A DNA stretch of 64,000 bases from positions 80,487,969 through 80,551,968 of the forward strand of contig JAQMRL010000003.1 in NCBI GenBank assembly GCA_035578175.1, in the 5' to 3' direction. The notes under the pieces were generated by a model. That model saw only the letters and a list, made by a program, of their open reading frames with translations. It had not been told where the DNA came from and made no database searches. The position numbers and the translations under genes were made by a program. Positions within the stretch are counted from its first letter, which is position 1. Each line of letters starts with the position of its first letter. Shown one piece after another: positions 1-10,690 of this stretch. The DNA comes from Catonia carolina. Its lineage: Eukaryota; Arthropoda; Insecta; Hemiptera; Achilidae.

Positions 1-334
1 GATCATGCGAGACTTATGGAGGGGCCGAGACTCCCACGACGAAGTGAAGAATGTTAGTTTGAGGGCAGAAGGGATCTGGTTCAACCAAAGAAAAGTGGAA
101 AGATCAATTCTATTGAATTATGTAATATGCTCTGGGCCTCATTTTTGCTAAGAAGAAGAATTTTTTTATCTAAAATTAAAAAAATACATAATAACGTAAT
201 CAGTTGTTACTTAGTTTCTACCAAAGTTACTCAGGAAGCTCTAAGCTTTTCAACAATGAAAAGATTATTAAAAATCGGTTAGGTAATTTCAGAGATTACC
301 TCGTACAAACGAACAAATAAATATATATTATAGC
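1..334. other. unassigned left edge
   Basis: The first ~155 bases are less AT-rich and end in a run of AAG repeats (about 151-160), a type of end often seen on LINE fragments, but no protein motif can be recognised. The remainder is AT-rich and featureless. Confidence 0.3.
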
Positions 335-439
335 TACAGTAAAACTTCACTAGTTTAGAATCCGTGGAGATTCAGAATGTCAACTAGGTACTAGGTTAGG
401 GTCATCAATCAGCGTCCTTGGAACAAACTCTTGTATTAT

Positions 440-790
440 AATCAATGTGAATTTGATCTTGTGGGACTAGAAGATGAAACTTTGAGAGAAGCTTTTGGTA
501 CTGAGGACGTCCAGGAAATAAGGCAATGGTTGGCAATAGATAAAGATAAATTTTAAGTAGAAAACTTGAATGAAAATGAAATCGTAGCCCAGGTACAAAG
601 AGATCACGAAGAGACAGATGCTGAAAATGAAAATGGTAGTGACGACGAAATTAATATTAAAAATTTAACTTTTGTAGTTTCACAACACCTGGACAAACTA
701 ATACAATTTGTGAAAAGCTATAGTGACTTTCAAATGTTTTATTTAACGTTAAAAAAATGAAGGAAGAAGTTATTAAAAACCATGCAAATG
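440..790 (+). pseudogene. pogo-like transposase C-terminal remnant
   Basis: One frame from 446 reads through an LEDETLREAF-type segment to a TAA at 554-556, then continues from an ATG at 566 for 64 codons. The later part has the composition of a Tigger/pogo transposase tail: a stretch rich in Glu, Asp and Asn (ETDAENENGSDDE) followed by a helical HLDKLIQFVKSYSDF segment. The internal stop and the absence of the catalytic core show that it is a fragment. It lies inside terminal inverted repeats of matching type. Homology is inferred from architecture only, so a different acidic protein remains possible. Confidence 0.5.
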
Positions 791-1140
791 TAATCAAACT
801 AAAATTTCGAACTTTTTCATCCCCGTTACCAAAAGTAAAAATGGCAAATCTGACAATTTTGATCAACCATCTCCCAGTGAAAGTAAATAACTTGCTGTAA
901 AATCAGTGAAAATTGTGAGTAATTGCACTAATTAAGGTTTACTACTACTTATTTGTTTATTTAGTTTACTACTCTAAACTGCACATAATTTCATATACGG
1001 TATATGCTGAATTATTTTTGCAATTAATGATAGTACTAGTAGCAGTGTTTGTTTTGTAGATTAATCCATCATTAAGTTACGTTTCATGTTTGGACACAAT
1101 TAAATTTAATTAAATTTTATAATAAATACAGTAAAAGTGA

Positions 1141-1690
1141 CAAAGACAAAGCAATAGATAATGTCCTAAAACTCGAAAGACGAATCTTAAGAACCTGTAT
1201 AGAAAAGAAAAACAAAGTAGATGGGCAATAGAGAACTCTAACAAACGAACAAGTCTATAAAGAAAACAACCCCATAACAGATACAATAAGGAAGAAAAAG
1301 ATATCTTTTCTTGGAAATCTTATGAGAACACCTAAAGACAGAATTTTAAACAAGATGATTAGAAAACTCTTTCCAATGGTAAGATGAGGAGCATGGATGC
1401 GAAATGTTAAAGAAGGCATGATCGAACTCGGATTAACTTTCGATGATTTAGAAAACAAAACAGAAAAATTAAAAATCTTAAGAAATAAGAAAAGTAGATT
1501 TGAAAGAAAATCAGATGAAAGAACAAACCCAAGTAGGAAGAAACCGGTCGTTTCCGAGGAAGTCAGCAAGCAAGATCAGCCCGAATGAGAGCATACTGGC
1601 AAAACATCAAGCTAAGGAATATGAAAGGAAGAAGCTTTCTAAACTTGACTAAAGTGATCCATTGTGGTCATAAAAGACAAAAAAATACAG
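1141..1690 (+). pseudogene. LINE ORF2 C-terminal relic (family L-a)
   Basis: Conceptual translation gives LERRILRTCIEKK, then PITDTIRKKKISFLGNLMR, then a basic tail broken by stops. The 'ITD.(I/M)R.K(R/K)ISF.G..(M/L)' block is the region downstream of the reverse transcriptase in many insect LINE proteins (the 'GHV.RM' segment). Two further remnants of the same family lie at 45922-46340 and 50533-51010 on the minus strand. The RT catalytic core is absent. It sits inside the pogo-like element, so it inserted after that element. Clade cannot be decided from this part. Confidence 0.6.
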
Positions 1691-1897
1691 TAATTAAATT
1701 TTAAATGGAATAAATGTATTTTAAAGTTATCTTTTCGTCCTATTCCAATAATCTATTTATTAAAGCGTGAAATTACAGATTTAACTACTACATCATACAT
1801 TCTAGTATATAATACTACTAAAGTAGTGTATTTCATAAACTTTCCTAATTCGGAATCGTCTTTCCTCCATATATTCCAAACTAGTGAAGTTTCACGG

Positions 1898-3289
1898 TAC
1901 TTATAACTTCTTGCCTTAAACATAATACAACATTCTTTAAAATATTTTGATAATACATGTTATATTTAAAAGGGTAATAACAATTTACATAAAAATGATG
2001 AATAAATTATAAAACAGAAGTTTAAGTCTAATATAAATGCTAGTAACGCCTTTGAGGGGATTGTTTTAGAAAAGGGTGATTTTGGATTAGGTATCTTGGG
2101 AGGATACTTCAGGATAAAATAATACCGACAAACCATTTACATAGAAGATCAATATTTACAGACAGGATGGACCTCGTCTGGCCATTATATTAATGTAATT
2201 GTCAACAGAGCCTTTCCAAGGACTAAAACTAGCTTGGTTATAGAACATAATAGCATTCATAGCCCCGGATAAAATGAAACCATCAACCTTTTGGTTAAAA
2301 CGTGGCGATTTAACTTTAGTATTTATATTTGTTTATTAATTAACAAAAAAGTCTTCGTCATATTTGTCTGGATATAAGATACGACAGCTGGATGATTTTA
2401 TAAAATAAACCCGACTTTTTAACTGACCTTTATTTACAGAACTAACGTTACTTCCGGTCTTTTTAACTAATCTGAAGTCTGAACCATATGGTTTTTGTTC
2501 TTTTAATTTATTTCTTTAAAATATTTATATAAATATTGTTAATAAATTAAAACCTTAGATAAATAAATATAAAATAGAAACTCCGGGTTAGTTAAATTTA
2601 AGGGATTCTAATTTATTCATTTTTTTTTGAATAAAAAGTTGTTTTTTATATTTTATTGTTTTATTTCTTTTTATTATTTAACTTTTATAGATTTACGGAA
2701 TAAAATTCTTCGAGACAGATACAAAGAGTAGTAGGATAATATTTCAAGTTCAAGCTTTTCTAACTAAATTTTTAAGAACACAAGTACACCCCTTCCTAAA
2801 ATTTTCAATTTAACCGTTCATAATGATCTAAATTTGGCCTTTTTGAATGAGTTTGCTCAATCGACATACTCAACATTTCATAGCCGACTAAATCCGATTC
2901 TAATTCTTTAATACAGCTAAATAGCTAAGAAGAAAAAATGCCAAAAATAAGGAATCTATGAAGAAGATCGAGTCGAGGAGTTTAGCCTATACAATTCACC
3001 TTAAAATTTTTAGAACAAAAGAGAATCCCAGATAAATAAATAACAAAATTAGACTTAATAGAAACTTATGAAACTCAGTAGAATATGTTACCCTTTTACT
3101 AGAAAAAAACATCAAGTGAATAAAAAGTAGCTGCTAGTAAAGCTAATAAAATACACCTGCCAAAACTCATGCAATTTCCGTCTACCATTGTTCCATTATT
3201 GCACAATGCAACAATACAATTTACTTAGTTTTGTCTTGGTTTCATTGCTGAATTCCGGCAAAAAAGGAAAATATACGTTACTTAAGCCT
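1898..3289. other. AT-rich non-coding
   Basis: No coding frame, terminal repeat or structured motif was recognised. Long A/T runs occur around 2510-2690. Confidence 0.5.
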
Positions 3290-4010
3290 GTTGTTGTTTA
3301 GGTCAACAGCCGAAAGACTGGTTTGAACCTCTAGAGCAGGGGTTCTCAAACTTTTTAGGCCAAGGCCCCCCACCTTGATCTATTCTAGGCTCACGCTCCC
3401 CTTATGTTAAGAGTTCGAAATTAAAACCAACAAAGCAAATGAATAAGTTTATTCATTTTTTCTTTACTCTTTTAGGCTTGCGCCCCCCTTATGTTAAGAG
3501 TTAGAAATTAAAACCAACAAAGCAAATAAATAAGTTTTTTATCATTTTTTCTGTTATTAATACAGTTTTTATTTTTCTAACTTTCTCGCGCCCCCTATTT
3601 ATCCTTTGCGCCCTCCTTGGGGGTCGCGCCCCACAGTTTGAGAACCCCTGCACTAGAGGTTTTACTAAGCAAAAACGAGGAGTCAGTTGGTTTACTATTG
3701 CCTTCTCACTGAGTTGAAAAAGTAGCTACGCTGAACAGCATGCCAGGCCCTCCGGAAAGATCCACTTTCTACCCTGCAAATGACACCTTCACTTCATTCA
3801 CCACAGGGTCTGGCTGTATAGTGAAATTCATTACTCTCAGAGGAGATAGCTCTGACTAGTGTCTTTTACACCTCTACCTCTTCTGTTCTTCAATTGTTCA
3901 GTCATATAATTGGCTGACAATGTGATAAGAAATAGAACTATTTTTTGTAGCCCTGGAACCAACAAATCGAATGCAATTAATTTAACACTCCACCTGCCCG
4001 TCATGAGCAA
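3290..4010 (-). mobile_element. AAC-tail retroposon copy A, interrupted
   Basis: On the minus strand this copy runs from a decayed 5' end (TGCCCAT-like, near 4010) to the AAC-rich tail at 3291. It contains the family blocks: the GAACAGAAGAGGTAGAGGTG segment, the CCAGACCCTGTGGTGAATGA segment and the 3' CAGCC-TTTC-GGCTG hairpin followed by GACCTAAACAACAAC. A 314-bp hAT-type MITE is inserted at 3337-3650, close to the 3' end. No clear target-site duplication remains. It lies head-to-head with copy B, 138 bp away. Confidence 0.8.
3337..3650. mobile_element. hAT-type MITE nested in retroposon copy A
   Basis: The 314-bp insert begins CAGGGGTTCTCAAACTTT and ends with the matching inverted complement (about 16 bp). 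It is flanked by an 8-bp duplication, ctctagag (3329-3336) and cactagag (3651-3658), with one mismatch. An 8-bp duplication and the CAGGGGTTCTCAAACT terminus are typical of hAT elements. Removing the insert and one duplication restores the consensus of the host retroposon. Internally an 87-bp segment is tandemly duplicated (starts at 3386 and 3473). There is no coding capacity. Confidence 0.85.
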
Positions 4011-4147
4011 CGTAGGCCTATGAATGTTTTATAATAAAAAAAAACCTGTAAAATAAATAAAAATTATACATTAATTCCTTATTTTAAGATCATATTTATA
4101 GTTTAAACAGTTTCATGGCCATTATTAAAGTTAGGTATGTTTAAATT

Positions 4148-4521
4148 TTGCCCATAACAGACAGGTGGAACGTTAAATTATTTGCACTCAATCTGTTAGT
4201 TCCAGGGCTACAAAAAATAATTCTGTTTCTTATCACATGGTCAGCCAATTAAAACTGAATCATTTAAGAACAGAAGAGGTAGAAGTGTAGAAGATACTAA
4301 TCAGATTTTTGTATCCTCTGAAAGTAATGCATTATACGGTAAGATTGTGGTAAATGAAGTGAAGTTGTCATTTGCAGGATGGAAAATATGTGTTTTTCAG
4401 AGGGCCTGGTATGCTGAACAGGATATTTTTCAACTCAGTGAAAACCACCTCACTCATTGTTTACTTAGTGGAGCCTCTGGAGGTTCGAACCAGCCTTTCG
4501 TCTGATGACCTAAAAAAATAC
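4148..4521 (+). mobile_element. AAC-tail retroposon copy B
   Basis: This starts TGCCCATAACAGACAGGTGG at 4149 and ends with the CAGCC-hairpin and GACCTAAAAAAATA. It is flanked by an 11-bp repeat with one mismatch: atgtttaaatt (4137-4147) and atgattaaatt (4522-4532). The tail has drifted from AAC to A. Several small deletions shorten the body relative to copies D and G. Confidence 0.8.
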
Positions 4522-4532
4522 ATGATTAAATT

Positions 4533-5612
4533 ACTTAATTTACACGCTCAAAAGTTGTTTAAATTATTGGTAGAACAATAAATAAGAAATAAGGCTTAAT
4601 TGAAACTCAATTCATTTTATGAATAGTTATTTAATTATTAATTAAAAGCAGTAGTCATTTTAAAAATCATTCTGCATTGAAATGTAGGGTTCATAATAGA
4701 ATTATCTGAAAGAAAAGTATGCTCTTTCAATACAAAGAAAACCTGTCAAATACATACAGACAGGTGGGAGGCTGAATGTAATTTTTCTCGAGCAACAGGT
4801 CTAAAACGTGGCATGAAGACGGCAGGTAGCGCCACGTGCCAAAGCAACTTTTTGCACAGTCAATGTTTTGCAATTTAATTGTCCTCCCACCCTCTTTTCT
4901 ATAGAAGACAGCTGTCCATAATCTAGAATCGCAAGCAAGCCAGTTTTGCCAACAATGAATTATTTAAAGATGATTCCCTTTGCACCCTAGTCTCAAAGAA
5001 AGAGTACACACGCACTACCCTTTTTTAAAACGCTTGCCAATTATTGTGCAAAAAATGTAGCTCTACATGAATAAACTAGCCCAATCACTTTTTATACTTT
5101 CCTGCACAACCAAATAAATTGATGTTGAAACTCATTGAGGCCCTACAGTATGATTTTCCAAAACACACAGTTTTCAGAAACTCAAGAATTAAAATACATT
5201 AAAAATTAAATACAATAAAAAATTATTGTATACTTTAATTAAACCCGTAGTGGAATGAGCTGCTCAATTTCTTTAATGACTTCTGGAGTTCATTATCCGG
5301 TAAAATTTTACCGTAGGCATATTCAATGCACCTTACATAATGCACCCAAGCTGCAAAATCTCTTTAAAACTTAAAAATATACTGGACATCAGAAAGTATA
5401 AAGAAACCAGTAACCATGTGGTTAATGAAAGTAGAAAGAGAAGTTATAGAATCAATGGTTGCATAAATATTGAATAATTCTGTGAGGTTGTCTACCGGTC
5501 GGATGATTAGTTTTTTATAGTTGTAGGTAAATACTTTTGATTTAAATATTTTCATTATTTACATATTTTTAATTTTTTCGTGTAAACATATAATATAGCG
5601 CAATATTTACTT
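4533..5612. other. AT-rich non-coding
   Basis: No gene is visible. GGTGGGAGG near 4765 and CCTCCCACC near 4883 are inverted with respect to each other and might be the ends of an old small element, but there is no supporting target duplication. Confidence 0.35.
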
Positions 5613-6006
5613 TGCCCATAACAGACAGGTGGAGTGTCCAATTATTTACACTCAATCTGTTCGTTGCCGGGCCAAAATAAATTGTTCTGTTTTCTTATCA
5701 CATGGTCAGCCAATTAAATGACTGAATCATTTAAGAACAGAAGAGGTAGAGGTGTAAAAGACACTACTCAGAGTTATCTCCTCTGAAGGTAATGAATTTC
5801 ATTATACAGCCAGACCCTGTGGTTAATGAAGTGAAAGTAACATTTGCAGAATGGAAAATATGTGCTTTTCAGAGGACCCGGCATGCTGATAAGCGTACTT
5901 TTCCATTCAGTGAGAAAGACAATTGTAAACCACCTCACTCCTTGTTTTACTAAGAACGACCTCTATAGGTTCAAACCAGCCTTTTGGCTGATGACCTAAA
6001 CAACAC
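5613..6006 (+). mobile_element. AAC-tail retroposon copy C
   Basis: This is a complete-length copy with the TGCCCATAACAGACAGGTGG start, all internal blocks and the GGCTGATGACCTAAACAACA end. No convincing target-site duplication was found. The body carries point changes that break the small open frame shared by copies D and G. Confidence 0.8.
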
Positions 6007-6235
6007 AGTAGGCTATCGTAGTAGTTGTAATAGTAGAAAATAAAAGTAGAAGGACTAAATTGATCTACCCTTGAACATGAGTAGCCATATTTGGGTAGAT
6101 TAATTTTCCCACCTCGAGATCAATAAAAATAATTTCAGATTTTGATTTGTAATTACAGATATTAATTCTGTATTGTGAAGATTAATGGGTAATAAATATA
6201 ATAAAAATCATAAAATAAAATACAGTACTGTATAA

Positions 6236-6595
6236 TAGCGACCGTTCTACTCTATGGCATGAAACTTGGGTGCTACCAAAGCGAGAGGAGAGTAGATTGT
6301 AGGCATCTGAAATGAAATTTCTTTGACATGCATATGGGTGTGGTAGAGAAGATCGTTACAGGAATACCGAGATAAGGAAAGAACTCAACATCTTCTTTAT
6401 AAAAAACAGGGTATCCGAGAACAGAATGCAGTGGTTAGGGCATGTAAACAGAATGCGGGAGGATAGGATACCTAAGCAGACACTGGGCTATAAGCCGGAG
6501 GGCAGGAAAGAACGAGAACGCCGGAGAAAGAGATGGGCAGATTTGAGAGGTTTGGAACAGGCAGAGATACCTAATCCTTGAAAGGCAGAAGAAGA
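6236..6595 (+). pseudogene. LINE ORF2 C-terminal relic (family L-b)
   Basis: After allowing frameshifts, the translation reads VLLYGMETW, then KREESRLQASEMKFLRHAYG, then RMQWLGHVNRM and a basic KPEGRKERERRRKRWADL end. This is the conserved C-terminus after the reverse transcriptase of a widespread insect LINE type. The sequence ends in an AAGAAGAAGA run near 6587-6597, as a LINE 3' end would. The RT core is missing, so this is a 5'-truncated, frameshifted copy. Confidence 0.65.
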
Positions 6596-6599
6596 AGAC

Positions 6600-6997
6600 A
6601 GTATTATAGCAGTAAACATTGGCTATCTCTAGTTCTGACCGTTTCCCTGAATTTTAAGTAGCTTCAATTTTCTTTCCATTATTTTTCCAAAACAGAAAGT
6701 TTAGGTAAAGAGCTAAACAAATTAATGGTCCTATTCCTTCTTATTCAAGCCTTGGCTGAAGCACAATTAGAAAAATAATTTATTATATCAGAAGTTTCAG
6801 AATATTGGATTTATTTTAAGCATAATTTGAGACTAAGATGTAGGTTTTTTTTACCACTGATTGTAGCACATTTCCTATAGAGAATCGACTATTGAGGTCA
6901 CATAGAACGAAAACATTTTTCTGTTGTAATGATTTTTGTAAAATAGTGGGTCAATAAATTGATAAAATAAAAATAGATCATTTCAACCCGGTATTAT
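6600..6997. other. AT-rich non-coding
   Basis: No gene or repeat was recognised. Confidence 0.5.
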
Positions 6998-7008
6998 TGT
7001 AATAACAT

Positions 7009-7403
7009 GTTGTTGTTTAGGTCATCAGCCAAAAGGCTGGTTTGAACCTGTAGAGGTTTTACTAAGTAAAACGAGGAGTGAGGTGGTTTACCGTTGCCTT
7101 CCTCACTGAGTGGAAAAGTACGCTTATCAGCATACCAGGCCCTCTGAAAAGCACATATTTTCCACTCTGCATACAACACCTTCACTTCATTCACCACAGG
7201 GTCTGGCTGTATAATGAAATTCATTACTTTCAGAGGAGATAGCTCTGATTAGTGTCTTTTGCACCTCTACCTCTTCTGTTCTTAAATGATTCAGTCATTT
7301 AATTGGCTGACCATGTGATAAGAAACAGAACTATTTATTTTAGCCCTGCAATGAACAGATTGAGTGTAAATAATTTGACACTCCACCTGTCCGTCATGGG
7401 CAG
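7009..7403 (-). mobile_element. AAC-tail retroposon copy D
   Basis: This is a full-length copy on the minus strand, with the tail at 7009 and the 5' end at about 7403. It is flanked by a perfect 11-bp duplication, tgtaataacat, at 6998-7008 and 7404-7414. Such a variable-length duplication next to a simple-repeat tail indicates LINE-type target-primed insertion. A 76-codon frame on the minus strand (7224 to 6994) is open across the body and reads into the tail as DDLNNN; the same frame is open in copy G. Confidence 0.88.
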
Positions 7404-7639
7404 TGTAATAACATATATACACTATAATCACGTCCTTTAACGAGCCAACGTTACCCTGCATTTTAAGTAACATAAATGTAATTTCTACTAATGTTCCACA
7501 AGTACAAGCATAGATGAAAGGGTAAAAAATAAATTTATTTCTGCTTATTGAAACTTCTTCGGCTAAAGATAATTTACAAAACAGTTTATGACTTCAGAAG
7601 TTTCAGAACATGAACTTTGTGTGAGCATAATTTTAGACT

Positions 7640-7676
7640 GTAAAATGTAGTTTCTGTATAAAATGTAGTTTCTGTA
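7640..7676. repeat. 18-bp tandem duplication
   Basis: AAAATGTAGTTTCTGTAT occurs twice in immediate succession, identical in both copies. Confidence 0.8.
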
Positions 7677-7904
7677 TAGGCCTAATATAATTTCCTGTAA
7701 AAAAATCGGCTATTCAGGTCACAAATAAGAACGAAAATTCTTAAGATTTTCTGTGTGGTGTTCTTTGAATTGAGCGGCAAGATAATGTTGTTAGTCCCGC
7801 TGTTCATTATTTAGTCGTATTGTTTATTAAATAAAATTGCAGAGATGATAATTATACGGTTGATACGTGGCCTACATGCCTTTGTTTATAGTTGCTGCTT
7901 CCAT

Positions 7905-8010
7905 GGCGTAATAATTAGTAAGTGAGATTATGCTGAACTACAATTGAAAGGGCCTTGGTTTAAATCCCAGCAGGGTCTGAAGATTGTTACCACATTAAAA
8001 ACCTTCAATA
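7905..8010 (+). mobile_element. tRNA-related SINE head (relic)
   Basis: TGGCGTAATAATTAG at 7914 resembles a pol III A box and GGTTTAAATCCC at 7957-7968 a B box, at tRNA-like spacing. The cloverleaf does not fold as a tRNA gene. It is probably a decayed tRNA-derived SINE different from the family at 59.9-61.0 kb. Confidence 0.45.
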
Positions 8011-8242
8011 CTATTTTATAACCCGCAATAAACGCTAATGATGATACTGATGATTTATTTTATCTTTAATAACTTTATTTGCAACTATATACTACTAAGA
8101 CACAGCGAGCAAATTTGATAAAAGTGAAGGAAGGATGACAAGAAAAATAAATGAAAAAGAACAGTGCTACCCATTGGTATATGTCCTATGAGCTAATGTT
8201 CATAATCTATGAATGATAAATAACAATATTACAAGAAAGATA

Positions 8243-8480
8243 AATAAATAAATCACCTGATAGAAGATCTCGGGCCCATTGACGTTTCAACCAGCGTTGC
8301 GGATTTCCTGGTAGTGATGTATTCGATAGTTTGGTGATCAATTCGTTGGGGTGATCATGCAATTTTCTGTGAAAAACGCTGTAGCTGAACTTAACTTTTT
8401 CACTTATAAACGGAACTTTCAGGACATCATGTAGAATTTTGTTGTTGACGTAAAAAGGTGCGCAGGTAAACATTTTGATT
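8243..8480 (-). pseudogene. Jockey-clade ORF2 C-terminal relic
   Basis: The minus-strand translation gives APFYVNNKILHDVLKVPF, then FHRKLHDHPNELITKLSN and RWLKRQWARDLLS. These match the C-terminal blocks of the full-length element at 51.7-56.1 kb (APYYVTNLTLHSDLKIPF, FNRKLTDHINPLIQQMS, RRLRRKWSRDLLI). Only this end of ORF2 is left, so it is a 5'-truncated insertion. The long open frame here is an undecayed fragment, not a gene. Confidence 0.8.
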
Positions 8481-9949
8481 CAAAGGCTTATAATTTTTGT
8501 AGGTTACTCGGTTTAGCTGAGCCATAAATTTGTAGCCCATATGTAGGCCTACAATATGTTATTAAAATAACAGTTTATCAAATTAGAAGTTTAAGTTGTT
8601 GAATTAATGACTTGTACAGAGTTTTTGGTGCTGACATACCGCAGCAACCGTAGCCTACTTGTTCCTTTGGAGATGGTTTCTTGACCATTGGCACTTGAGT
8701 CTTCTCAGCGGATTACCTGGTATACAGGTACCCCTGTATGTCGCAAATGCATCTGTTGTATGAACGGATTTTTGTGTGTTTAAAATTCAGTGTGAAATGA
8801 ATCATAAAGGTTATATTTTACTTTTTTGGGTCGTGACGTAAGGTTGAGTAAGTGTTAGTGAATTATACTGTTTGTTACATAGTAGAGACATTGCGTTATT
8901 GTGTGTAACATTTTATTCTGTGGTGCCTAAGCATAGTTTTTTTTTGTGACGGTTTAGCAAAATCCCATAATTGTATTCCGTAAGTACAGATTGGTCTTAT
9001 GACTGTTATGTAGATTTGTATTTTTTATTCTCTAAATATAATTTTGAACGTCTGTCCAATAATCGTTTCAGTAAATAACAGCATGTTTTGAATTTGCATC
9101 GTGTTTTTTAATGTAACTTATGTACCCCACATCAGTCGGTACCTCACATGTACCCACGTCAGGTATAGTACGGTATTATAGTGTGAAATTTAAATGTTGT
9201 TGATTGTATTAGATGGACAATTGTTTAGTCAAATTGTAAAAATTTCTTACCTTTAAAGATTTCAGTTTATTAATGTATTTTACACTTTTAATAAACTAAA
9301 CGCAAAAAGTCGCACAAAATTTGTAATCTTAAGACTTATAGAAATATATTATCTAAAAATTTAAAAAAACGTAGTAGGTTAGTATATATTTATAGCTTTA
9401 AATTTCTCAGACACGCTCCAAAAGGAATGTAATTTACTCTTCTGTGTTGAATTCCAATAAAATTGTTTAATGTGTTCTTTCAAAAAAATATTTTTAATCC
9501 AAAATATTTGCCAATGATCTGACATAATTATGATTCATTGTGAGTGTAAAATAAAAATATTTTTTCGCTTTTATTCCTTCGGTCAAAAAATGAAATTCTA
9601 ATTGCAGGTTCAATAATGATTTATTACTATATAACTTACATTTGTATTTCTTTACGAGTATTTTGAATAGGAATTGGTTTAATAGAAAAAGAAAATTAAA
9701 TGATTTGTATGGCCATAAAACAATTGGGCCGTAAAAAGTGACTTTAGTTTATTTCTAACCTTTGTGTGTGTAGACTATTGGTTGTCATCTTGAATTATGT
9801 AATAAGGTTTTTCTTTGTGTATTACATATTTTACACGATATTAAACGATATTTCTCTGAGATACAAAATACGATGTTAATTCTGGTCAATTTACGAAGCA
9901 TATGAATTTATTAGTACAATTGTAGAACTAAGTTGTTATTATTATGATG
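8481..9949. other. AT-rich non-coding
   Basis: No coding or repeat feature was recognised apart from short A/T runs and one TAGGCCTA motif near 8543. Confidence 0.5.
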
Positions 9950-10690
9950 CAGTGCCATAAAAGCAGTTTATATTTTAGGGGCACACGGACGTTGACTGGC
10001 AAAGAGGGTCGGGAGGGGGTTATGCTAGTCATGGCAGCGGTATTGGAATGATTTGTGAGAGAGGTCCAGAGGAGTTCTCTAATAATTCATACTGAAGGTG
10101 GCGGATGAAGAGAGGAGATGTGGGAGAGACTGTCGGAGCCATACACAAGAACAAGTTATTAGCAAAAGTTAAACTTTGCAACAAAACCTATTAGCAACAA
10201 AAACAGAGCCGAGAGCTAGTAAGCGAATGAGCGGGCGGCTATAGTTACACGAAGCTGTAGAGAAGAGAACAGCGTGGTGGTAGTAGTCGGTCGGTGGTAA
10301 CTCCGTAACTCTGCTAGAGTTTAGTTTAAGACATTTTTCGCGCTTAACCGGGCAAACCAAAGAGAAAGAGAGAGAGATGATGAAAGAGAAAGGAGAGGAA
10401 GTTATAAGGTTTAGGAAAAGGGAAGCGGGGAAGTTTTGTTTTGCTGAAGCAGAGTTTCTCAGTTAGAGCTCGTGTCCGGTTTTCCCCGTCGCCGGGCAAC
10501 AGAACTGCAACAAAAATGTCTTAGCCACCGCACCCGACACGGACCGCATGCAAATTAATTGTATTAGTTTGTTGAACTAATGTAATCAACACTGATACTT
10601 TGCTTCTCATCGCCTCGAACCTGCGCTTAAAACCGATACCCCTTCCTCATCGAGACCGACCAGAACCCCAGGCAAGAACACAACTAGCAA
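9950..10690. promoter_or_regulatory. GC-richer island with octamer/homeodomain motif
   Basis: GC content rises clearly above the surroundings, with CpGs and purine-rich runs (10360-10420). ATGCAAATTAATT at 10548-10560 joins an octamer (POU-type) site to a TAATT homeodomain core. No TATA box, coding frame or splice pair was convincing. It could be a promoter, an enhancer or an untranslated exon; sequence alone does not decide. Confidence 0.35.

Larger units (their letters stand above)
337..1897 (+). mobile_element. pogo/Tigger-like DNA transposon relic
   Basis: Terminal inverted repeats of about 26 bp are visible: CAGTAAAACTTCACTAG at 337 and its near-complement at 1872-1897, each bordered by a TA dinucleotide (335-336 and 1898-1899). 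A CAGT start and TA target duplication fit the pogo/Tigger branch of Tc1/mariner. The 3' terminus has decayed (CGG rather than CTG). The interior holds a broken transposase C-terminus (about 440-790) and a LINE fragment (1141-1690), so the copy is dead and carries a later insertion. Assignment rests on the termini and the acidic C-terminal coding remnant; the DDE core is not present. Confidence 0.6.

Noticed and set aside
4765..4895. Small element bounded by GGTGGGAGG and CCTCCCACC
   Set aside because: Only 9 bp pair, with no target duplication and no second copy in the window.
7905..8010. Functional tRNA gene
   Set aside because: A- and B-box-like sequences are present, but acceptor, D and anticodon stems do not pair. 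The same holds for 29815-29905, 35305-35400 and the SINE heads near 59.9-60.8 kb.
8207..8473. Independent 88-codon gene
   Set aside because: The sequence is the C-terminal end of a Jockey ORF2, followed by unrelated codons.
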